From FEN-1297 sp021817845 (GTDB taxonomy: Bacteria; Bacteroidota; Ignavibacteria; Ignavibacteriales; Ignavibacteriaceae): a DNA stretch of 64,000 bases. Numbering within the stretch: position 1 is the first letter of the stretch; every line of letters starts with the position of its first letter. A program made the position numbers and the translations under genes. Where the stretch lies: assembly GCA_021817845.1 (NCBI GenBank), contig JAKAFW010000009.1, forward strand, positions 39,875-103,874, in the 5' to 3' direction. The notes beneath the pieces are model-generated. The model was not told the origin of the DNA. It saw nothing but the letters and a program-made list of their open reading frames with translations, and searched no databases. Positions 55,299-64,000 of this stretch are shown piece by piece.

Positions 55299-56960
55299 AT
55301 GAATAAAAAAATAAAGTTATATCTTCCCATTTTGATTTTAGCATTTCTATTCACCGGCTGGCAGATAGGCACAGCATCTAAAAATGTTAAAGAGACTTCT
55401 AATTACACTCTTGATAATGTCCCGGTAGATTATGCCTCTCCGAATCAATTTAAAATCAATATCTTAAAATACTATTTGAATATTAACCTTTTCCCGGAGC
55501 AACAACTTCTTCAGGGTGATGTTACAATCACCGGGGTTGTATTAGATAAAACAATCAAACAAATTGATTTAAACTTTTATGACAACATGAAAATATCTTT
55601 GCTTACATTGAATGGTGAAAAATCAAGTTATGAAGAAAAAGGTACTCGTCTCTCAATTCCATATTTTAATACTACGTCGGATACCTTTAATATAAGAGTT
55701 GTTTACGAAGGTACTCCGAAAAGAGTCGGTTTTTCCTCCTTTGTATTCGGAGAAATTAACGGAATGTCCTGTACCTATAATCTAAACGAACCGAATTATG
55801 CCTCAACATGGTTCCCTTGCAACGATATTCCATCGGATAAAGCTTTGCTTGACATAAAAATCACCAACGATTCCTCCGAAGTCTCCGCGTCAAACGGTCT
55901 GCTCATGGGCGTCACTACCAATGGTTCCAGAAGAACTTACCATTGGAAATCTAATTATCCTATTTCAACTTATTTGATTTGTTTGTTCTCCTCGAATTAT
56001 AAAACCTTTTCACAGAAATATATTTCCCAGAATAAGCAAGATACTATGTCAATTGATTATTATGTTTTTCCGAATCAATTAGAAGCTGCTAAAATAGATT
56101 TTCAGGATCATCCAGATATGATCAATTTTTTCGCAAAGACTTTCGGCGAATATCCGTTCATCAAGGAAAAATATGGTGTAGCCGAATTTCTTTGGCAGCT
56201 CGGAGCCATGGAAACACAGACTCTTACCGGAATCGGTTCAAACTTTATAGGCGGAAACAAATTATTTGATGATGTTTACGCCCACGAGCTGTCACATCAC
56301 TGGTGGGGAGATGCTGTCGGTCCTGAAACATGGAAAGATATTTGGCTAAATGAAGGTTTTGCTTCTTATTGTGAAGCGCTTTATAAAGAACATATCGGCG
56401 GCTTCAACGCTCTTAGAGCTGCAATGTTAAGCAAATATCGGGATAATTTTTACGGAACGCTTTATAATCCGAAAGATTTGTTTGGCAAAACGGTTTATGA
56501 AAAAGGAGCTTGGGTATTGCATATGCTTCGCCATGAAGTCGGCGATTCAACGTTCTTCAAAATATTACGTACGTACTACCAGACTTATAAATATAAAAAT
56601 GCTTCTACTAAAGACTTTGAAAATATTTGCAAAAAAGTCTCCGGCAAAGACCTCGAACAATTTTTTAACCAATGGGTGTTTGATGGCTCCGGAATTTTGA
56701 ATGTCAATTATTCCTGGGAAACGGATAAAAATAATTTAACACTCAACCTTGCACAGACACAAACAGGCTATAACGTCTACCAATTCCCGCTTGATATTAA
56801 AATTGTCTATACCGACAATAGCGAAGAGATTAAAACGATTTTCGTTAATCAACGGCAACAAAGTTTTGTCTTCCCTATGACTAAGACTCCTGCTGTAATC
56901 AAAGTAGATCCTTATAACTGGCTGCTTGCCGAATTTGACGAGCATAAGAAAAATAATTAA
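55299..56960 (+). CDS. Exported M1-family zinc aminopeptidase
   Basis: A 553-residue protein. Signal peptide about 1-27 (LPILILAFLFTGWQIGTAS). The N-terminal beta-sandwich is about 45-240. The catalytic domain carries QLGAMETQTL (a GAMEN-like exopeptidase motif) and the zinc motif HELSHHWWGDAV, with the third ligand Glu in WLNEGFASYCE. The chain ends after a short domain (about 480-553) and lacks the long helical C-terminal domain of PepN-type enzymes, which is normal for small bacterial M1 members. It probably trims peptides in the periplasm or outside. There is no C-terminal T9SS sorting domain. Confidence 0.92.
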   Translation: MNKKIKLYLPILILAFLFTGWQIGTASKNVKETSNYTLDNVPVDYASPNQFKINILKYYLNINLFPEQQLLQGDVTITGVVLDKTIKQIDLNFYDNMKISLLTLNGEKSSYEEKGTRLSIPYFNTTSDTFNIRVVYEGTPKRVGFSSFVFGEINGMSCTYNLNEPNYASTWFPCNDIPSDKALLDIKITNDSSEVSASNGLLMGVTTNGSRRTYHWKSNYPISTYLICLFSSNYKTFSQKYISQNKQDTMSIDYYVFPNQLEAAKIDFQDHPDMINFFAKTFGEYPFIKEKYGVAEFLWQLGAMETQTLTGIGSNFIGGNKLFDDVYAHELSHHWWGDAVGPETWKDIWLNEGFASYCEALYKEHIGGFNALRAAMLSKYRDNFYGTLYNPKDLFGKTVYEKGAWVLHMLRHEVGDSTFFKILRTYYQTYKYKNASTKDFENICKKVSGKDLEQFFNQWVFDGSGILNVNYSWETDKNNLTLNLAQTQTGYNVYQFPLDIKIVYTDNSEEIKTIFVNQRQQSFVFPMTKTPAVIKVDPYNWLLAEFDEHKKNN

Positions 56961-57026
56961 TATTTATCTATATTTGGTCTCAAAAAAACCAATCAATATT
57001 TTCTCTATAACAATTGAAATAATTTT

Positions 57027-57752
57027 GTGAACGACTCTTATCTATTTATTTCCGACATACATCTTGGGCTTCAGTCAAAAGATTTGGAAAACCGCAAGGA
57101 AAGGTTACTGGTAAAATTCTTGAATTTTGCTCAAACCAACTGTTTGGAATTATTTATAGTAGGCGATCTTTTTGATTATTGGTTTGAATATAAACGCGTT
57201 TACCAAAAAGGATTTTTTAGAACTCTTACCGCTCTTCAGGATCTTACGGATCACGGAGTAAAAGTTCATTACCTGATCGGTAATCACGATTTTATGCATC
57301 AAAATTTCTTTAAAGATGAAATTGGCGCTTTGATGTATGAAAACCCAATCAGCATTACGCTGAATAATAAAAAATTTTTTATAGGTCACGGTGACGGGAT
57401 GGTTAAAAACGATCTAGGTTATAAAATCTTAAAAGTAATTTTAAGAAATAAAGTGATCCAAAAATTTTATTCATGGATTCATCCGGACATTGGCGTTTCA
57501 ATTGCTAGCTCAACAAGCAAATCAAGCAGAGATTATACGTCCCAAAAAGATTACGGAGAAGAAGACGGTTTATTCGAAGCGGCTAAAATGAAAATCGACG
57601 ATGGATATGATTATGTTCTCCTCGGTCATCTTCACCGCAGATGTTTTCTAAATTATAAAAACGGCGTTTATATTAACCTTGGCTCCTGGCTCGATGCCCC
57701 GTGTTATGGGAAATTTGAAAATAATAAATTTGAAATAGTTGACTGGAATTAA
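57027..57752 (+). CDS. lpxH: UDP-2,3-diacylglucosamine diphosphatase
   Basis: A 241-residue calcineurin-fold phosphoesterase: ISDIHLG (metal motif one), IVGDLFDYWFEYK (two), LIGNHDFMH (three), IGHGDGMVK and LGHLHRRCF (last). The order and spacing fit LpxH, which releases lipid X in lipid A synthesis. So the organism probably makes lipopolysaccharide. The start is GTG with weak SD support. It ends one base before the PBP ATG, so the two envelope genes are likely co-translated. Confidence 0.88.
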   Translation: MNDSYLFISDIHLGLQSKDLENRKERLLVKFLNFAQTNCLELFIVGDLFDYWFEYKRVYQKGFFRTLTALQDLTDHGVKVHYLIGNHDFMHQNFFKDEIGALMYENPISITLNNKKFFIGHGDGMVKNDLGYKILKVILRNKVIQKFYSWIHPDIGVSIASSTSKSSRDYTSQKDYGEEDGLFEAAKMKIDDGYDYVLLGHLHRRCFLNYKNGVYINLGSWLDAPCYGKFENNKFEIVDWN

Positions 57753-57753
57753 A

Positions 57754-60033
57754 ATGGCAAATAAGCAATCTGATTTTGAATATAAGAAATATTTTAATGA
57801 TCATTCTTATAGGAACAAGAAAAAATCTAAATCCCGCTTTTCTAAAAAAACAAAATTAATTCTTGCCCTAATAATTTCTCTCTTTGTTATTGCTTTCGGA
57901 ATTTTTGTCATTAGCGGCCTCCCATCTCTTGAACAACTTGAAAACCCGCGTCCTCAGCTTGCAAGCAAGGTATTTACAAGCGACGGTGAATTGCTCGGAC
58001 AATTTTATATCCAAAACAGAATCGAGACAAAAATAGATAGCCTTCCCCCTTACGTTGCTAACGCATTGATTTCAACTGAAGATAGAGATTTTTATAACCA
58101 TTGGGGTGTCGATCTTGGGCGGGTCTTCAAAGCAATTATAAAAGATGTCTTTACTTTCTCTCGCGAAGGTGCTAGCACTATTACTCAACAGCTCGCAAAA
58201 AATCTTTATCACTTTAAAGTCAAAGACGAAAATATCTTTCAAACCGGCGTAAGAAAAATTAGAGAATGGATCACGGCTGTTCAAATCGAAAAAACTTTTA
58301 CTAAAAGGGAAATACTTCAAATGTATCTAAATGTTTCTTACTTCGGTAAAAGCGCTTACGGAGTTGAGTCCGCTGCTCATGTATATTTTAACGAAAACGG
58401 AAAGCAATTGACGCTTCCGCAAGCTGCTATGATAATTGCTCTTCTTAAATCTCCGGAATATTATGATCCCGTTAGACACATGGCTAATGCAGTTAGGAGA
58501 AGAAATTTAGTTATGCATAATATGGTTACAAACCATTTACTTAGCAAAGCCGATTATGAAAAATATAAAGCTGAACCGATTGTTTTAGCTTCTGAAAAAA
58601 TCGGCGGCAATCAAACTATTGCTCCATATTTTATGGAATACGTCCGCCAGCAAATGGTTGCTATGTCTGAAAAATATGGCTACGATCTCTACCGCGATGG
58701 ATTAAATATTTATACTTCGCTTGACTCGCGAATGCAGAAGATTGCTAATAAAGCTGCTGCAGATCATCTGAAAAAATATCAAGCACTATTCAATAAAGAT
58801 TGGAACTGGAAAAAGCATCAAGCTTTGCTGGACAATATTTTAGATAGGGCTATTAGAGATAACTCCTTATATCATGCTGCCTCTAACCCAGACGCTAAGG
58901 CACAAGTTTATAATCAGCTAAAGTTTGACCCGGCTTTTGTTGATTCGGTTAAGAAAGCTGCAACCACAATTCAAGTCGGGTTTGTAGTAATCGATCCCAC
59001 AAACGGACAAATTAGAGCAATGGTTGGTGGAGCAAATCAAGATTTTGGACGCGGTTTAAATCATGTTTCGGGTATACGTCGCCAAGCTGGTTCGTCGTTT
59101 AAACCCTTTGCTTATACTGTTGCTATCGATAACGGATATTTCCCGGCTTATACTTTGCTCAATCAAAAGTTTAATTATAACGGCTGGTCGCCGGATAATT
59201 TTGAAACAAATGAGTATGGCGGCTATATTACGCTTCGCCAAGCGCTTGCGCATTCAATAAATGTTATTGCAGGAAGGTTGACTATAAGTAATATGGCGCC
59301 TCCCTCACAAGTTGTTAAGTATGCTCATAAAATGGGGATAGAATCGCCGTTAGACGCGGTGCCTTCGATAGCTTTGGGTACTTCCGAAGTTTCTCCTTTA
59401 GAAATGACTTCTGCCTATGGAACTTTCCCGGATAAAGGAGTTCATGTAGATCCTATTTCTATTCTAAAGATTGAAGACCGGAATGGTATTCTGATTGATA
59501 AATTTGTTCCGGATTATCAAGAGGCAATTTCACCGCAAACCGCCTCTATTATGGTTAGCATGATGGAAGATGTTATTAACTATGGGACCGGCGCTGGAGT
59601 AAGAAGATATTTCCAATACCCTTGTGCCGGTAAAACAGGCACGACTCAAAATTATTCCGATGCCTGGTTTGTTGGTTATACTCCAAATTTAGTTGCCGGA
59701 GTGTGGGTGGGTTTTGATGACCATCGAATCAAATTTACAAGTTCTTACGGTCAAGGAGCTTCAGCAGCGCTCCCTATTTGGGCAATGTTTATGGAAAATG
59801 CATACAAAACATTAAATCTTCCTGTCCAATATTTCCAAATGGCGTCCGGAATCGATACTGTAGCATTCTGCAAGACTACTATGGATGACGGGGATACAAG
59901 GCTCGCTACAAAATATTGCCCGGTCACCGTTACTGATATTATTAACGCAAATAACCTGCCCCCCAAATGTAATATCCACGGTAGCAACGGTGTTATTAAA
60001 AAAGAAGAAAAGAAAGGAGATTCAGGTTGGTAG
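57754..60033 (+). CDS. Class A penicillin-binding protein 1A
   Basis: A 759-residue bifunctional peptidoglycan enzyme. Basic cytoplasmic head, one TM about 40-60, then a GT51 glycosyltransferase with STEDRDFYNHWGVDLGR (catalytic Glu) and TITQQLAKNLY. The transpeptidase has the active Ser in AGSSFKPFAY (SxxK), the SIN triad motif HSINVIAG and KTGTT (AGKTGTTQNYSDAWF). I chose the ATG at 57754, which has GGA six bases upstream, over the TTG at 57739 inside lpxH. The C-terminal tail is charged (KKEEKKGDSGW). It builds and crosslinks the cell wall in the periplasm. Confidence 0.94.
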   Translation: MANKQSDFEYKKYFNDHSYRNKKKSKSRFSKKTKLILALIISLFVIAFGIFVISGLPSLEQLENPRPQLASKVFTSDGELLGQFYIQNRIETKIDSLPPYVANALISTEDRDFYNHWGVDLGRVFKAIIKDVFTFSREGASTITQQLAKNLYHFKVKDENIFQTGVRKIREWITAVQIEKTFTKREILQMYLNVSYFGKSAYGVESAAHVYFNENGKQLTLPQAAMIIALLKSPEYYDPVRHMANAVRRRNLVMHNMVTNHLLSKADYEKYKAEPIVLASEKIGGNQTIAPYFMEYVRQQMVAMSEKYGYDLYRDGLNIYTSLDSRMQKIANKAAADHLKKYQALFNKDWNWKKHQALLDNILDRAIRDNSLYHAASNPDAKAQVYNQLKFDPAFVDSVKKAATTIQVGFVVIDPTNGQIRAMVGGANQDFGRGLNHVSGIRRQAGSSFKPFAYTVAIDNGYFPAYTLLNQKFNYNGWSPDNFETNEYGGYITLRQALAHSINVIAGRLTISNMAPPSQVVKYAHKMGIESPLDAVPSIALGTSEVSPLEMTSAYGTFPDKGVHVDPISILKIEDRNGILIDKFVPDYQEAISPQTASIMVSMMEDVINYGTGAGVRRYFQYPCAGKTGTTQNYSDAWFVGYTPNLVAGVWVGFDDHRIKFTSSYGQGASAALPIWAMFMENAYKTLNLPVQYFQMASGIDTVAFCKTTMDDGDTRLATKYCPVTVTDIINANNLPPKCNIHGSNGVIKKEEKKGDSGW

Positions 60034-60132
60034 AGTCTTATTTCAAGGTTTAAAGTTCACTTCTTTAGATTCTGAATAGTAGAATAAAGAGTTATTTAAT
60101 CGTAAATTACATATTATAAATAAAAATTTTTT

Positions 60133-60216
60133 GCCCGGATGGTGGAATTGGTAGACACGTTAGGTTCAGGGTCTAATGCTGGCAACGGCATGCAGGTTCG
60201 AGTCCTGTTCCGGGCA
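60133..60216 (+). tRNA. tRNA-Leu (anticodon CAG)
   Basis: A complete class II tRNA: acceptor GCCCGGA (60133-60139) pairs with TCCGGGC (60209-60215), discriminator A60216. The D arm contains TTGGTAGACAC. The anticodon loop TTCAGGG is closed by TTAGG/TCTAA and reads CAG, for Leu CUG. The long variable arm is TGCTGGCAACGGCA. The T arm carries GGTTCGAGTCC. The CCA end is not encoded (the genome continues CTAA). Confidence 0.96.
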
Positions 60217-60526
60217 CTAAAAATATGTTTGTAGTCATTCCATCAATCAAAGTAATCTTCATTCCGGCTTTAAACGGGAATCTCTTTCTCAACCCTTGCA
60301 TATTTTTTTTTACTGCTGTCACTGAGCCAGAATCATCACCTTCTCCAGTATTATTCTGCCGCCATATTTATAGCTCCAATAGCATCGTCATATATAGTTC
60401 ATTTAATATTAAAAATTGGGGATTGACATGCCTTACATGTTGCATAATAAAACAAGTCAACGTAAATATTGTAACGTAATTTTTGAATATTTATTTTCTA
60501 TTGGTCAATAAACCAGAGAAATCATT
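60217..60526. other. Gene-free stretch after tRNA-Leu with a possible decayed frame
   Basis: About 310 bases between tRNA-Leu and the GH30-like gene. On the minus strand a stop-free piece from about 60375 to 60225 reads plausibly (GEGDDSGSVTAVKKN, GLRKRFPFKAGMKITLIDG) and continues in another frame further upstream, as a frameshifted remnant would. No start, SD or family is visible. The promoter of the GH30-like gene should also lie here. Confidence 0.35.
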
Positions 60527-62593
60527 ATGAGTATATTAAAAGTCAAACTTCAAAAATTTAATCCGGGTATTTCTATGAGTAATAGTTTTGATATAATTGC
60601 CCTTGAAACGATTCGTGCAAAACGTTTATTTATTTTCATTATAGCAGGTATTTGGCTAATTAGCGGGTTTGCAAATAAATCGTTTGGGCAAGCAGAATGC
60701 ACTGCATGGGGTAATGTCGACGGCATTCGCGTCGACGGCGAATTAATGAAATTTGGAACTAGTTTGCGCATAGTCTATAAAAATTGGATGGAGTATTCTC
60801 AGACAGAAAAAGGAGAACAAAATCCTACTTTTAATCGGAGCGGTTCTAAAGCTATTATCACAACTTTGTTGGATAGTTTATCGGTCAATGAAATAGTTGA
60901 AGATACTGGTTCGGGTAAAGCGTCAATAAACTTGGGAATAGCGGTTAATTCCGATACAACTATGCAAGGTGCCTACTTTTGTATTGATCTTCCCAACGAG
61001 GATTTTGCCGGTGCATCTTTTAAGTTTATTGATAAGAAACCATCAATCCCAGACACCCTCTTAAGCAATGTTCACCGTCGGTTTTCGGAACGGTTTATTC
61101 TTATTCCCGATACTGCAAAAGGTATTATAATCACGTCAAAACTTCGCAGACTTGAAATTAAAATTAATCACCCAATTGAAATTCATATTATAAAAGGTAA
61201 TCCGTTTTTCGGAAACGGCAATACTCAGATTTATTTTACAGTGATTTCGGGTAACGCAATCAAAGGAGATACAACAAAAAATATTTTTAATTTAGAAGTA
61301 TCTGGGAAAATAGATCAAAAGCCGATTGATCTTGCAATTGATACCCTGCACCTTGGACGCGAGTTTGACGGTATCGGCGGAAATTTCAGGCTCCAAAATC
61401 CTGAAGTTGATCCGGAGGTTATTAACTATTGCCTAAATAACCTTAATATTGCCTGGGGACGCGTTGAACTGCCATGGTTCAACTGGCAACGTGATGAAAC
61501 CGTTGACCCACTCGAAGCAGCACGATCGGGCAACATTGACGAGCGAGTTGTTGCTGCAATGGAAATGGCTCAAAGATTGGCAAAAAAAAATGTCCATATT
61601 ATTTTAAGCGTATGGTATCCTCCCTCATGGGCTGTAATAGGAAAGATAAGATTTGGTCCTCGAAAAAAGGGCGACCCGTTTGGTAATCCTCTTAATCCAA
61701 TGAAAATGAGAAGCATTATAAAATCACTCGGCTCTTATTTGATTTATCTAAAAGAAAAATACGGCGTTGAACCCGATCTTTTTTCGTTTAACGAATCAGA
61801 TCTCGGCATAAATGTCCTTCAAACAGGAGAGGAGCATGATGAATTTATTAAGCAATTTGGTGCATACTTAGCATCTAAAGGACTTACTACCAAATTACTG
61901 CTCGGTGATAATTCCGATGCTAATACGTATGGTTTTGTAACTCCCGCACTGGACGACCCGGCAGCATATAAATATATAGGGGCGGTTTCTTTCCATTCCT
62001 GGCGCGGTTATAATAATTGGACGCTATCCAATTGGTCGGATATTGCTAAAGAACTTAACCTTCCTCTGATCGTAGGCGAAGGTAGCACCGACGCGGCTGC
62101 CTGGAGATACCCCGATATATTTTTGGAACCTTCATACGCTCTAAATGAAATCGATATGTATTTACGCATCTGTTCAATTTGTCAGGTAAAGTCTATCTTA
62201 CAGTGGCAATTAACTTCCGATTATTCGGTTTTAACTGGAGGCGGTATTTACGGTACTACTGGACCTCTAAAACAAACTCAACGATTTTGGAACTTAAAGC
62301 AACTGGGCTTAACTCCAGGTGGTTCGTTTAATCTGCCTATTAAATGCGACCGCCCAAATATCAGTTGTGTCGCATACGGAGATATTAAGGATGGAATTTA
62401 TACTGTGCATATCGTAAATAACGGTGCCAAACGGGAGGTTACATTAACCGGACTTCCCGGTAATGTGAATGCATTAAACATGTATATAACTGATGAGCAT
62501 CATGGCATGGATAAAATTAAATCTGTTAGAGTTAGCAACGGAAAGGTTAAATTTACACTTGACTCTGCTTGCTTTACTACATTGATTAATTAA
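60527..62593 (+). CDS. Secreted GH30-like glycoside hydrolase (clan A TIM barrel)
   Basis: A 688-residue protein. A hydrophobic export segment at about 35-54 (LFIFIIAGIWLISGF) lies after a 34-residue lead, so the real start may be the in-frame ATG at 60575, which gives a more usual signal peptide. N-terminal beta-rich domain about 57-280. The (beta/alpha)8 domain is about 285-590 with FDGIGGNF, the acid/base Glu423 in FNESDLG and the likely nucleophile Glu518 in VGEGSTD. The C-terminal beta domain is about 600-688. The fold and Glu pair fit GH30 or a close relative. The substrate is unknown. There is no T9SS sorting domain. The next 293 bases are gene-free. Confidence 0.75.
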   Translation: MSILKVKLQKFNPGISMSNSFDIIALETIRAKRLFIFIIAGIWLISGFANKSFGQAECTAWGNVDGIRVDGELMKFGTSLRIVYKNWMEYSQTEKGEQNPTFNRSGSKAIITTLLDSLSVNEIVEDTGSGKASINLGIAVNSDTTMQGAYFCIDLPNEDFAGASFKFIDKKPSIPDTLLSNVHRRFSERFILIPDTAKGIIITSKLRRLEIKINHPIEIHIIKGNPFFGNGNTQIYFTVISGNAIKGDTTKNIFNLEVSGKIDQKPIDLAIDTLHLGREFDGIGGNFRLQNPEVDPEVINYCLNNLNIAWGRVELPWFNWQRDETVDPLEAARSGNIDERVVAAMEMAQRLAKKNVHIILSVWYPPSWAVIGKIRFGPRKKGDPFGNPLNPMKMRSIIKSLGSYLIYLKEKYGVEPDLFSFNESDLGINVLQTGEEHDEFIKQFGAYLASKGLTTKLLLGDNSDANTYGFVTPALDDPAAYKYIGAVSFHSWRGYNNWTLSNWSDIAKELNLPLIVGEGSTDAAAWRYPDIFLEPSYALNEIDMYLRICSICQVKSILQWQLTSDYSVLTGGGIYGTTGPLKQTQRFWNLKQLGLTPGGSFNLPIKCDRPNISCVAYGDIKDGIYTVHIVNNGAKREVTLTGLPGNVNALNMYITDEHHGMDKIKSVRVSNGKVKFTLDSACFTTLIN

Positions 62594-62886
62594 GAAGCCG
62601 GTTAAAGTTAATTCCATAGTCTAAATCCTAAAATATTTTCCAAATGTATTCGCCTTTTTTCTTTTTTAAAATATTTTTAACTTTATATATATCAATTCTA
62701 ATATAATTTTAATTTAAATGGGGGAATAGGAGAAAGGAAATCGATGGATCTATTAATCTATTTTTCAAATATCAGCTATCATTAAACAAAATCTCAAAAT
62801 AAAAATTATTTATTTAAGTAGTCTAATTTAACCTTATAGTGATTTTTTTTATTAGGTGTTTATAAAATATAGGATATAGAATATGT

Positions 62887-63987
62887 ATGAGAGGTTTTAT
62901 TAAAAAAAATATTACTAAAGCCGGGCTATATAAAGCTTTGAAAATAAATTTTTTATATCTGATTTTCGGAATATCATTGATCCTTTTCTCAGATTATTTG
63001 GTAAATCATATCCTTTATATATCCGGAAGTAAATGGATGATAAAAACACTTCAGGATTTGTTATTTGTTGTTCTTCCCTCCATCTTCATCTATTTATTAG
63101 TTAAAAGAATTCTTAATTCAAAAAATAATGAACAGGAAAAATTGAAACAGAATCTCTGTAGGTGCGAGGAATTGATACTTAATTCAGAACAAAAATACAT
63201 CGGGATTTTTGAGAATGCATCTATAGGAATTTTTCATTCTACTATTGAAGGACGCATACTTCTTGTCAATCCAATGCTTGCAGAATTATTCGGATATAAG
63301 CGACCGGAAGACATGATGTCGGCTATTAATGCAGCGGAAAAATTATATATGCAAGCAGAATCGCGAAATAAAATTATCCGTGAGGCTATCGAGTCTAAAA
63401 AGTTTGTTCATAGTGAAGTTATTTTTAAGAGATTAAATGGTGATACCTTCATTGCTAATTTGAATATGAGAGTAGTTAAAGGAGATAAAAACGATCTTGA
63501 GTATATCGAGGGTTTCGTGGAAGATATCACTCAAAGAAAAATGACTGAAAATGCTTTAAAGGAAAGCGAGGAACATCATCGTTCAGTAGTATCTTCTTTA
63601 CATGAGGGAATTGTCATTCATTCTTCAAACGGAACCATCGTAAAAGCGAACAAAAGAGCACAAGAAATATTAGGTCTCTCCAATGATGAAATTTTCGGGA
63701 GAAAATCAATAGATGTAAGTTGGAGAGCAATTCATGAAGACGGATCGCCATTCCCTGATGAATTACGTCCTGCCATAGCAACACTTCAAACTGGAAAACC
63801 GGAAAGTAATGTCATTATGGGCGTGCATAAGCCGAATGGGGCATTAGTCTGGATTTTAATAAATTCTGAACCATTATTGTCTCCAACTGGGATTGGGGGG
63901 CAAAAACCCTCGCCTTTAGGCGAAGACTTTAGTAGATTAGCTATATGGAGAATTATCGAAAAAGCAGTCATAGTGTCTATGACCTAA
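62887..63987 (+). pseudogene. PAS-domain membrane sensor gene interrupted by an IS element
   Basis: The frame encodes two TM segments (about 19-37 and 53-71) and two PAS domains: about 105-215 (FENASIGIFHSTIEGRILLV, PAC end VEDITQRK) and about 228-335 (LHEGIVIHSSNGTIVKAN). After INSEPLLSPTG the residues stop looking like PAS, and the DNA becomes the left end of an IS200/IS605-type element. The last ~30 codons before the stop at 63987 are read-through into it. The kinase or cyclase output domain expected after the PAS units is missing from this frame. The original gene presumably resumes beyond the element, outside the window. Confidence 0.7.
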
Positions 63988-64000
63988 AATACCATATAGT
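63885..64000 (+). mobile_element. Left end of an IS200/IS605-family insertion sequence
   Basis: Starting somewhere between about 63880 and 63905, just past the sensor coding sequence, comes a subterminal hairpin TCGCC-TTTA-GGCGA (63910-63923), the kind of imperfect palindrome that the HUH transposase TnpA recognises instead of terminal inverted repeats. A TnpA-like start codon follows at 63945. The exact left end cannot be set without an empty site. The rest of the element lies beyond the window. Confidence 0.7.
63945..64000 (+). CDS. tnpA: IS200/IS605-family transposase TnpA, first 18 residues (runs off right edge)
   Basis: The ATG at 63945 opens MENYRKSSHSVYDLKYHI, the near-invariant start of IS200-type TnpA (HSVYDLKYHIVW... 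in the family). TnpA is a small HUH single-strand transposase that cuts with a Tyr. Only 18 codons are visible, so catalytic residues cannot be checked, but this N-terminus is distinctive. It is in a different frame from the interrupted sensor gene. Confidence 0.8.
   Translation, partial: MENYRKSSHSVYDLKYHI

Noticed and set aside
60225..60479. An 84-codon plus-strand frame after tRNA-Leu
   Set aside because: There is no SD, and the composition is Ser/Phe/Cys-rich and looks like the reverse of a coding sequence. The minus-strand remnant is the better reading.

Overview
The window is an AT-rich bacterial chromosome segment, most probably from the Ignavibacteria/Melioribacter part of the Bacteroidota-Chlorobiota group. 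The pointers are a type IX secretion (T9SS) SprA translocon gene beside porX, a secreted glucanase with a C-terminal T9SS sorting domain, DUF1573 and M1-peptidase genes, a 4.5S-type SRP RNA, and weak or absent Shine-Dalgarno sites before many starts. Most of it is conserved chromosomal gene content. No CRISPR array or prophage is visible. One insertion sequence starts at the right edge.

Layout. 0-5 kb: 5' end of recQ, an NfeD/slipin membrane-protease pair, acetyl-CoA synthetase, a PAP2 phosphatase and a short repeat element. 5.7-10 kb: secreted GH16 glucanase and release factor 3. 10-15 kb: hpnC-hpnD-hpnE (squalene from farnesyl diphosphate) and citrate synthase. 15-28 kb: a DUF985 cupin, the giant sprA, then a tightly packed run porX-tsaE-tsaB-DUF1573-accD-panC. 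28-32.5 kb: coaX/birA on the other strand, then hsp20 and dnaK. 32.5-41 kb: a minus-strand block of tricarboxylic-acid enzymes. 41-49 kb: three sensor histidine kinases and an orphan DNA methyltransferase. 50-60 kb: SRP RNA, sixA, an unknown lipoprotein, uvrC, glgC, an M1 peptidase, lpxH, a class A PBP and tRNA-Leu. 60-64 kb: a GH30-like protein and a PAS sensor gene cut by an IS200/IS605-type element.

The most unusual region is the 32.5-41 kb block. In transcription order it holds an isocitrate/homoisocitrate-type dehydrogenase, a degenerate HD-domain protein, an aconitase-superfamily enzyme that reads like fungal LYS4 homoaconitase, an MmgE/PrpD-type dehydratase, a CitD-CitE fusion and CitF. 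Together these would make a lyase - dehydratase - hydratase - oxidative decarboxylase chain. It may act on citrate (a citrate-lyase branch whose acetate could be re-activated by the Acs in this window) or on a longer homologue such as homocitrate. Substrate identity is inference.

Other points are an ATT start codon for panC supported by both the conserved N-terminus and the SD site, four tandem 11-bp repeats in a gene-free 0.8-kb stretch, a MITE-like palindrome inside the tricarboxylate block, and the IS junction. All family calls were made by reading motifs by eye, with no database search.
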